Origin: Acidobacteriota bacterium
GTDB taxonomy: Bacteria > Acidobacteriota > Polarisedimenticolia > J045
DNA: 6,001 nt
NCBI GenBank assembly: GCA_027064265.1
Contig: JAMOQA010000558.1
Coordinates: forward strand, 1 to 6,001
Reading direction: 5' to 3'
Shown: positions 1-5,015 of the stretch, in pieces
How positions within the stretch are numbered: the first letter of the stretch is position 1
Layout of the letters: every line of letters starts with the position of its first letter
Made by a program: the position numbers and the translations under genes
Notes under the pieces: generated by a model
The model's database searches: none
What the model was told of the DNA's origin: nothing
Seen by the model: only the letters and a program-made list of their open reading frames with translations

Positions 1-1
1 C

Positions 2-508
2 GAGGACCGGGACCGGCGCGTGCTGCTGATGGACGTCGACCTGCACCGGCCGCGGGTTCATCACTTCCTGCTCAGCAAGCCCCGGCTCGGCTGGATGGAC
101 GTCTTCGAGGATCGGGCGGACCTGGACGCGGCGATCGTCGACCTCAACCAGAGCCGCCTGCGGCTGCTGCCCGCGGGGCGCCCGCCGGAGAAGCCGGCGG
201 AGGTGATCAAGTCGGAGCGTTTCCGTCGCCTGCTGCGGACCCTGCGCGACCGGTTCGACACGATCATCCTCGACGCGCCGCCCCTGATGCGCTTCGTCGA
301 CGCGAACATCCTGAATTCCTACGCGGACGGAATGGTGTTCGTGATCCGCGCGGGGCTGACGTCGCGCCAGATCGTGCGCAAGGCCCTCGCCCAGGTGACC
401 ACCGGGAAGATCATCGGCGTCGTCCTGAACGACGTCCGCTACACGATCGTCGACCGGTACTACTACCGCTACGACGAGTACGGCGGGAGCTACTACGACC
501 GTGACTGA
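2..508 (+). CDS. BY-kinase (CpsD/CapB/Wzc-type tyrosine autokinase), C-terminal part, 5' truncated
   Basis: The open frame enters from the left edge and 168 residues are visible. Near the start is a Walker A'-like strand (VLLMDVDLHRPR, visible residues 7-18), then LPAGRPPEKPAEVIKSERF (about 56-74), which matches the 'LPAGxxPxxPxELLxSxxF' segment of the family. Walker B is TIILDAPP (87-94). The protein ends in a tyrosine cluster with eight Tyr in the last 24 residues (147, 153-155, 157, 160, 164-165). In this family the cytoplasmic ATPase domain autophosphorylates such a C-terminal cluster and controls polysaccharide chain length and export with a Wzz-like membrane partner or domain. The P-loop (Walker A) and any membrane part lie upstream and are not visible, so it could be a stand-alone CpsD or the end of a Wzc fusion. 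The usual DxDxR of Walker A' reads DVDLH here. The stop overlaps the next gene by 8 bases. The family call is firm; kinase activity is inferred. Confidence 0.9.
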   Translation, partial: EDRDRRVLLMDVDLHRPRVHHFLLSKPRLGWMDVFEDRADLDAAIVDLNQSRLRLLPAGRPPEKPAEVIKSERFRRLLRTLRDRFDTIILDAPPLMRFVDANILNSYADGMVFVIRAGLTSRQIVRKALAQVTTGKIIGVVLNDVRYTIVDRYYYRYDEYGGSYYDRD

Positions 509-1547
509 GATCGCCACCATCCGCTACCCGCTGCGGGTCGTCGCCCTGGGCGGCGGCACCGGGCTCCCGCAGGTACTGCGGGGGTTCAAGGCGCTGCTGT
601 TCCCGGAGGGGGCGGACGACCCGGACCGGCTCGTGGCGGTGGTGACGGTCACGGACGAGGGGGGCAGCTCGGGCCGCCTGCGGCAGGAGCTCGGCGTCCT
701 GCCCCCGGGCGACATCCGGAACTGCCTCGTGGCGCTCAGTCACAACGAGCCCCTGATGGCGCGCCTGTTCCAGGCCCGCTACCGGTCGGGGGGCGTCCTC
801 GAGGGGCACAACGTGGGCAACCTGATCCTGGCGGCCCTCGCCCAGGAGGAGGGCGGGTCCTTCCTCGCCGCGGTGCGCCTCGCCTCGGAGGTGCTGAACA
901 TCCAGGGCCGCGTCTACCCGGCCACCCCGGCCCCGGCCCGGATCGCCGCCACCCTGGACGACGGGTCCGAGGTCCTGGGCGAGACGGCCCTCGTGCGGGC
1001 CGGCCGGGCGGTGCGCCGCCTGCGCCTGCACCCGGAAGATCCGCCGGCGATCCCCGGCGTGGTGGAGGCGATCCTCCGGGCCGACCTGGTCGTCCTGGGA
1101 CCGGGCAGCCTCTTCACGAGCATCATTCCCAACGTTCTCGTGCCGGAGATCCGGGACGCGCTCCAGCGCACCCGGGCGTGCCGCGTGCTCTACGTCAACG
1201 CGATGACCGAGCGGGGGGAGACCAACGGGTTCAGTGCCGCGGACCACGTGCGGGCCGTGCTCGACCATGCCGGTCCCTGCCTCGACGCGGCGCTGGTTCC
1301 CGTCGACGAGATCCCGGGGGACGTTCTCGACCGGTACCGGGACGAGGGCGCGGAGCGGGTCGATCCAGCGGACCCGGAGCTCGCGGGTCTCGTGCCCCTG
1401 GTGCTCCGGCGCCGGATGCTCCGGGTGGAGCGGAAGGTCCGCCACGATCCGCTCCGCTGCGCGGCCGGGGCCCTGGTCGCCTGTGCCGCTCACCGGGGGA
1501 ATGCGGACGGCACCGGGTTCGGGCGGATCGCGGGAGGAAACGGCTGA
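501..1547 (+). CDS. yvcK: YvcK/CofD-family protein (UDP-GlcNAc-binding 'gluconeogenesis factor' type)
   Basis: This is a 348-residue cytoplasmic protein of normal length for the family. Signature segments appear in order: GGGTGL (17-22), TVTDEGGSSGRLR (49-61), PPGDIRNCL (68-76), GHNVGNL (102-108), LGPGSLFTSIIPN (199-211) and MTERGETNGFS (235-245). Characterised YvcK proteins (Bacillus, Listeria, and mycobacterial CuvA) bind UDP-sugars such as UDP-GlcNAc and affect cell-wall synthesis and growth on gluconeogenic carbon. The related CofD enzymes are phospholactate transferases, but this sequence reads as YvcK. The GTG start at 501 lies within the last codons of the kinase gene (8-base overlap), with a GGGAG at 485-489. 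This suggests translational coupling. The stop overlaps the ATG of the dehydratase (TGATG). YvcK genes usually sit next to whiA and rapZ, so placement inside a polysaccharide operon is unusual. The C-terminus (about 310-348) is Arg/Ala/Gly-rich and less family-like. Confidence 0.92.
   Translation: MTEIATIRYPLRVVALGGGTGLPQVLRGFKALLFPEGADDPDRLVAVVTVTDEGGSSGRLRQELGVLPPGDIRNCLVALSHNEPLMARLFQARYRSGGVLEGHNVGNLILAALAQEEGGSFLAAVRLASEVLNIQGRVYPATPAPARIAATLDDGSEVLGETALVRAGRAVRRLRLHPEDPPAIPGVVEAILRADLVVLGPGSLFTSIIPNVLVPEIRDALQRTRACRVLYVNAMTERGETNGFSAADHVRAVLDHAGPCLDAALVPVDEIPGDVLDRYRDEGAERVDPADPELAGLVPLVLRRRMLRVERKVRHDPLRCAAGALVACAAHRGNADGTGFGRIAGGNG
1533..1537 (+). promoter_or_regulatory. Shine-Dalgarno site of the dehydratase gene
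   Basis: GGAGG ends nine bases before the ATG at 1547. It decides the start: the same frame stays open back to about 1178, but that upstream part is a shadow of yvcK rich in Arg, Gly and Pro. The protein starting at 1547 begins directly with the expected membrane segment. Confidence 0.75.
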
Positions 1548-3457
1548 TGCGGCGGCGCCTCGAGAGCACCTGGGTGATCCTGCTGAAGGTGGCGTCGGAT
1601 GCCCTCGCCTTCGGCCTGGCCCTCGGTGGTTCGTTCTTCCTGCGTTTCGGCACCCACATGCCGCCGGCCCAGTACGACCAGCTCAAGTGGCTGCCCGCGG
1701 TCGTCGTCCTGAAGACTCTGGTTTTCGCCGCCTTCGGCAACTACGGCACCCTCTGGCGGTACACGTCGATCGACGATCTCCTGCGTCTCCTGCGCTCGGT
1801 CGTCACCGCGTCCGCGGTCCTCGTCGTCACCTGGTACGTCACCGACGTGCGGGTGCCGGCGAGCGTGGTCGTGCTCGACGCGCTGCTGACCCTGGTGTTC
1901 TGCGGCCTCGCCCGGCTCGCGCCGCGGCTGCTGCGGGAGCGGATGGCCGGCGGCGGCGGCGTGCCCTTCCCCTTCCTCCGGGCCCTGTTCGCCTTCCCGC
2001 GGCGGGGGAACGAGCGGCGGGTGCTGGTCGTCGGCGCGGGGGATGCCGGCGAGAGCCTGGTGCGGGAGATGACCCGGAACGATCGGCTGGGCTACCTGCC
2101 GGTCGGCTTCATCGACGACGACCCGGCGAAGAAGGGCCTGCGGATCCACGGGGTCAAGGTGCGGGGCAACCGGGACGACATCCCGCGGATCGTCGCCCGC
2201 CACGAGGTGGACGAGATCCTGATCGCGATCCCCTCCGCGACGGCCGAGGAGATCCGGCCGATCGTCGACATCTGCCGCGGGCTGGACATCAAGATCAAGA
2301 TCCTGCCCGACCTGGCGAGCCTGGTGAACGGCCCGCCTCGCTTGTCCGACCTGCGGGAACTCCGCATCGAGGACCTGCTCGGCCGACCCAGGATCGACCT
2401 CGGCACCGAGGGGGTGAGCTCCTACATCCGGGGCAAGCGGGTGCTGGTCACCGGCGCCGGCGGCTCGATCGGTTCCGAGCTCTGCCGCCAGCTCCTGCGC
2501 TTCCAGCCGGCGGAGATCCAGCTCTTCGGCCGGGGCGAGAACAGCATCTTCGCCATCTACCAGGAACTGAACCCTCGCCGCGGCGAGACGAAGCTCGTCG
2601 AGGTGATCGGCGACGTGATCAACAAGCGCAAGCTGGAGGGGGTCTTCGAGCGGCTCCAGCCCCAGATCGTCTTCCACGCCGGCGCGGACAAGCACGTGCC
2701 GCTGATGGAGCTGAACCCGGACGAGGCGGTGCTGAACAACATCCTCGGCACCCGGAACGTCCTCGAGGTGTGCGACTCGTTCGGCGTCGAGAAGGTCGTG
2801 TGCATCTCGACCGACAAGGCGGTCAACCCGACGAGCGTGATGGGCTGCTGCAAGCGGGTCGCGGAGTACTACGTCCAGTCCGGGCGGTACCGGAACACCG
2901 TGGTCGCGGCGGTCCGGTTCGGCAACGTGCTCGGCAGCCGCGGCTCGGTGATTCCGCTGTTCCAGAAGCAGATCGAGCGGGGCGGGCCGGTGACGGTCAC
3001 CCACGAGGAGATCCGCCGCTACTTCATGACGATCCCGGAGGCGGTCGCCCTCGTGATCCAGGCCGGGGCGATGGCCGAGGGCGGCGAGATCTTCGTCCTC
3101 GACATGGGCGAGCCGGTGAAGATCGCCGACCTGGCGCGGCGGGTAATCCGGCTCTCCGGGTACGAGCCCGACAAGGACATCCCGATCGTCTACGTCGGCC
3201 TCCGCCCCGGCGAGAAGCTGAGCGAGGAGCTGTTCGGCGTCTCCGAGCGGAAGGAGCGGACCAGCCACCCGAAGATCCACAAGGTGACCCCGCTCGCCGA
3301 CCCGCCCGCCGATCTCGACGAGAAAGTCGCCACCCTGATCCGCCAGGCGGTCGACATGGACGACCTCGGGATCCGCAGGACACTCAAGGAGCTGGTGCCG
3401 GAGTACCAGCCGTACCTGCCCCCCGAGGTCCAGAGCTGGGTGACGCGAGGAAAGTGA
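1547..3457 (+). CDS. Membrane-anchored nucleotide-sugar 4,6-dehydratase (CapD/FlaA1/WbpM/PglF family)
   Basis: The protein has 636 residues, the normal size of the long membrane-bound form. Four hydrophobic segments (about 9-33, 49-65, 84-99 and 104-121) include the typical GNYGTLWRYTS motif (64-74). A first Rossmann domain (CoA_binding_3 type) starts with VLVVGAGDAG (159-168). The catalytic SDR domain starts with VLVTGAGGSIG (299-309). It carries STDKA (421-425), MxxxK (M432/K436) in place of the usual SDR YxxxK, RFGN (457-460), RYFMTIPEA (491-499) and LRPGEKLSEELF (552-563). Family members use tightly bound NAD(H) to convert UDP-GlcNAc to a 4-keto-6-deoxy sugar at the inner membrane face, the first step to di-N-acetylbacillosamine, QuiNAc, FucNAc and similar sugars. 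The exact product cannot be read from sequence. It overlaps yvcK by one base, and its 3' end overlaps a convergent gene by 74 bases. Confidence 0.93.
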   Translation: MRRRLESTWVILLKVASDALAFGLALGGSFFLRFGTHMPPAQYDQLKWLPAVVVLKTLVFAAFGNYGTLWRYTSIDDLLRLLRSVVTASAVLVVTWYVTDVRVPASVVVLDALLTLVFCGLARLAPRLLRERMAGGGGVPFPFLRALFAFPRRGNERRVLVVGAGDAGESLVREMTRNDRLGYLPVGFIDDDPAKKGLRIHGVKVRGNRDDIPRIVARHEVDEILIAIPSATAEEIRPIVDICRGLDIKIKILPDLASLVNGPPRLSDLRELRIEDLLGRPRIDLGTEGVSSYIRGKRVLVTGAGGSIGSELCRQLLRFQPAEIQLFGRGENSIFAIYQELNPRRGETKLVEVIGDVINKRKLEGVFERLQPQIVFHAGADKHVPLMELNPDEAVLNNILGTRNVLEVCDSFGVEKVVCISTDKAVNPTSVMGCCKRVAEYYVQSGRYRNTVVAAVRFGNVLGSRGSVIPLFQKQIERGGPVTVTHEEIRRYFMTIPEAVALVIQAGAMAEGGEIFVLDMGEPVKIADLARRVIRLSGYEPDKDIPIVYVGLRPGEKLSEELFGVSERKERTSHPKIHKVTPLADPPADLDEKVATLIRQAVDMDDLGIRRTLKELVPEYQPYLPPEVQSWVTRGK

Positions 3458-4595
3458 GATGACGCTCCGGGCCCACGGCGCTGCGCCACGCCTGCCAGGC
3501 GGCCGTTCCCGCGAGGATCGCCGCCCGCAGGACGAGCGCGTACGCGCGCTGCCAGGCCGGGATGCGGAGCGCCCGGGCCTTCTCCCGCTCGAACGGGGGG
3601 CGGAAGAGGTAGGCGCGGACCGTGCGGGCGCGGTCCACCGAGAGGTGCCAGCGCACCAGGTGGCGGACCGACGGCCGGCCGGAACGTCCGAGGTGAAGCG
3701 GGAATCCGGCGACGCCGATCGCCTCGAGCGCCTTCCTGGTACCCCGGGAGAGCAGGGTGGCGAGTTCGGGGGGCGGTTCCGGGGCGCCGAGGAGCCGGTG
3801 GGCCAGGTCCGCGAGGAGCCCGAGGGCCGGGCCGAGACCGAGGTCCCGGGCCTCTTCGGCGAGGTCCCGGAGGTCGTCCGGTTCGAGCTCGACGAGCAGG
3901 TACCGCGCGTCGAGCAGGCGGCGCAGCTCGGTGAACCCGCAGCGCAGCTCGCTGACGGCGGCGTGGAGGAGCTGCGCGCGGGGTCCGGGGACCGGGATCG
4001 CGTCCCGTCCGGCGAGGGGGCGGAGGTCCGCGAGCATCGTCGCGGCGTCGAGCCGGTACGGGTCGGCGGGCCGGGCGAGGGCCCAGTGGAGTTCCACCTT
4101 GGGCTGGCCGTCCCCCCGGAGGACCAGGTGGAAATGGTGGACGCGGTAGACGTCCCGGAGGGGTCCCGCGGCCTCCGGGCGGTAGCCGAGCCCGGCGAGG
4201 ATGCCGAGGGCGCGGTCCACGTCCCCCGGCGGCACGAGCAGATCGAGGTCGCGGAAACCCCGGGCCAGGGGGTTCGGCCACCAGTTGCGGGCGAGCCCCA
4301 GGCCCTTGAGCAGTGCGACGGGGATGCCCTCCCGGGCGAGCGCCGTCACCAGGCGTTCGGCCTCGAGGAGGTGCCATCCATGGTGAAGCCCTTCCCTGCG
4401 GGCATGCTCCGCGAGCAGGTCCCGCACCCGGGCGGGCACCTCGGCCCCGGCCGGGAGCCCGTGGGCCACGGCGCTCGTGACGCCGCACCGGTCGGCGAGG
4501 CGCAAGAGCGCCCTCCAGCCGCTCTCGTCGGCCGGCGGTTCGAACGCCTTCCCGCGAAGGAGCGCGAGCAGGCGGCGGGCGGCGTCGTGGCTCAC
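3384..4595 (-). CDS. Nucleotidyltransferase-fold family protein (PF14907/NTP_transf_5-like)
   Basis: The protein has 403 residues from a GTG start at 4595. The frame is open further upstream to 4706, but the Shine-Dalgarno site and the low-complexity upstream peptide favour 4595. Family-like motifs are PVALLKGLGLARNWW (92-106), a core R-D-L-D-L-L-V (115-121) giving the DxD metal-binding pattern of the nucleotidyltransferase fold, and KVELHWAL (166-173), which would supply a third acidic residue (E168). The N-terminal 90 residues look helical. A hydrophobic stretch lies at about 351-370. The last 26 residues are a Pro/Ala/Gly-rich tail, mostly encoded opposite the 3' end of the dehydratase gene. 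Members of this family are mostly uncharacterised; I recall them near exopolysaccharide, exosortase and peptide-modification loci. The substrate is unknown. Transcription runs toward the dehydratase and away from the HTH gene. The fold assignment is fairly sure; a function cannot be given. Confidence 0.82.
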   Translation of the reverse strand: MSHDAARRLLALLRGKAFEPPADESGWRALLRLADRCGVTSAVAHGLPAGAEVPARVRDLLAEHARREGLHHGWHLLEAERLVTALAREGIPVALLKGLGLARNWWPNPLARGFRDLDLLVPPGDVDRALGILAGLGYRPEAAGPLRDVYRVHHFHLVLRGDGQPKVELHWALARPADPYRLDAATMLADLRPLAGRDAIPVPGPRAQLLHAAVSELRCGFTELRRLLDARYLLVELEPDDLRDLAEEARDLGLGPALGLLADLAHRLLGAPEPPPELATLLSRGTRKALEAIGVAGFPLHLGRSGRPSVRHLVRWHLSVDRARTVRAYLFRPPFEREKARALRIPAWQRAYALVLRAAILAGTAAWQAWRSAVGPERHLTFLASPSSGPRGAGTAGTPAPAP

Positions 4596-4604
4596 CGGGT
4601 CGGG

Positions 4605-4610
4605 ACCTCC
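4605..4610 (-). promoter_or_regulatory. Shine-Dalgarno site of the nucleotidyltransferase-like gene
   Basis: On the minus strand a full GGAGGT lies nine bases before the GTG at 4595-4593. It is the best ribosome-binding match in the window and fixes the start at GTG rather than at the ATG at 4706. Confidence 0.75.
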
Positions 4611-4663
4611 GGACGCGGGGTGGTGCTCCCGACGCTTATACCACGGACCCGAACCCAGGTAAC

Positions 4664-4687
4664 CCGGACCGGCGGAGACCGGTCCGG
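4664..4687. repeat. Perfect 9-bp inverted repeat upstream of the HTH gene
   Basis: The arms CCGGACCGG (4664-4672) and CCGGTCCGG (4679-4687) are perfect reverse complements around a six-base centre (CGGAGA). The repeat ends seven bases before the AAGGAG ribosome-binding site of the HTH gene. It could be an operator for that protein, or an mRNA hairpin in its leader. The pairing is plain in the sequence; the role is inferred. Confidence 0.6.
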
Positions 4688-4708
4688 CACAACAAGGAGA
4701 ACGCAACC

Positions 4709-4918
4709 ATGGCCTCCGAGATGATGGAACGCGACGACGAGATCCTCACCAGCCGGGAGGCTCAGGAATTCCTCAAGATCGGCCGCACGAAGCTCTGGGA
4801 GCTGACCAAGAGCAAGCAGCTGCCGGCCTACCGCGTGGGGACGGGGCGCACCTCTTCCCTCCGCTACAAGAAGTCGGAGCTGCTGGCCTGGCTCGAGAAG
4901 AACCGGGTCCAGGCGTGA
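4709..4918 (+). CDS. Small excisionase/MerR-type helix-turn-helix DNA-binding protein (HTH_17, BldC-like size)
   Basis: The protein has 69 residues, and almost all of it is one winged-helix domain. L13-T-S-R-E-A gives the first helix of the family (usual form 'LTxxEAA..L'), then I24-G-R-T-K-L-W-E-L as the recognition helix, LPAYRVG (38-44) as the turn into the wing, and R52-Y-K-K-S-E-L-L-A-W-L (52-62) as the last helix. The family binds DNA. It includes phage excisionases and stand-alone regulators such as the 68-residue BldC of Streptomyces. The ATG at 4709 has AAGGAG at 4694-4699. No integrase or attachment site is seen nearby, so a local transcription regulator is more likely than a true excisionase. 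The gene is richer in Lys and in A residues than its neighbours, which may reflect protein composition or separate origin. Its 5' flank has an inverted repeat and its 3' flank two hairpins. Confidence 0.85.
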   Translation: MASEMMERDDEILTSREAQEFLKIGRTKLWELTKSKQLPAYRVGTGRTSSLRYKKSELLAWLEKNRVQA

Positions 4919-4932
4919 GCCACGGGGAGCGC

Positions 4933-4961
4933 GCGTCCGCGGCCGGGGGCGCCGCGGACGC
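4933..4961. repeat. 11-bp stem hairpin in the spacer after the HTH gene
   Basis: The arms GCGTCCGCGGC (4933-4943) and GCCGCGGACGC (4951-4961) pair perfectly around a seven-base loop. The stem starts 15 bases after the HTH stop codon. No T-run follows, so it is not a standard intrinsic terminator. It could stabilise the mRNA end, weaken read-through, or be a protein-binding site. Confidence 0.55.
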
Positions 4962-4989
4962 CCCGGGCACCCCACGAGGGGGTGCCGGG
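4962..4989. repeat. Second hairpin directly before the oxidoreductase gene
   Basis: GGCACCCC (4966-4973) pairs perfectly with GGGGTGCC (4979-4986) around a five-base loop. A one-base bulge (G4965) then allows three more pairs (4962-4964 with 4987-4989). It directly abuts the first hairpin and ends 14 bases before the AGGAG (4004+1000, i.e. 5004-5008) of the next gene. There is no T-tract. The 3' arm can also pair with CCCGGC at 4995-5000, so alternative structures are possible. Confidence 0.5.
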
Positions 4990-5015
4990 AGCCCCCCGGC
5001 GAAAGGAGCCGGCCC

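Larger units (their letters stand above)
4596..4708. promoter_or_regulatory. Divergent intergenic region, probable promoters for both flanking genes
   Basis: These 113 bases separate two divergently transcribed genes, so at least one promoter is expected here. The only clearly AT-containing hexamer is at 4635-4640, which reads TATAAG on the minus strand and could be a -10 box for the nucleotidyltransferase-like gene, about 25 bases upstream of its Shine-Dalgarno site. No convincing -35 box accompanies it, and no clear + strand promoter is seen. The right half carries a perfect inverted repeat. An AAGGAG at 4694-4699 serves the HTH gene. Confidence 0.45.

Noticed and set aside
411..1493. Minus-strand open frame of 360 codons opposite yvcK
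   Set aside because: Its composition (Arg, Gly, His and Pro rich) and lack of motifs mark it as an antisense shadow of a well-recognised gene.
1178..1546. N-terminal extension of the dehydratase by an upstream in-frame start
   Set aside because: The extension overlaps yvcK and is low-complexity Arg/Gly/Pro. GGAGG at 1533-1537 and the membrane segment right after 1547 support the later start.
1490..3280. Long open frame (596 codons) on the minus strand opposite the dehydratase gene
   Set aside because: It is rich in Asp, His, Arg, Val and Leu, shows no domain motif, and mirrors a gene with clear family motifs. Such frames are normal in DNA with strong G/C third positions.
4596..4706. N-terminal extension of the nucleotidyltransferase-like protein to an ATG at 4706
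   Set aside because: The GGAGGT nine bases before GTG 4595 is far better, and the extension would consume the whole divergent promoter region including the inverted repeat.
3459..4724. Plus-strand open frame of 421 codons that would continue the left operon
   Set aside because: It has no family motif and a repetitive Glu/Arg/Gly/Pro composition. The opposite strand has nucleotidyltransferase motifs and a strong ribosome-binding site.
4709..4918. Prophage or integrative element signalled by the excisionase-like gene
   Set aside because: No integrase, tRNA, attachment-type direct repeat or other phage gene is visible. Small stand-alone HTH proteins of this type are common outside mobile elements.
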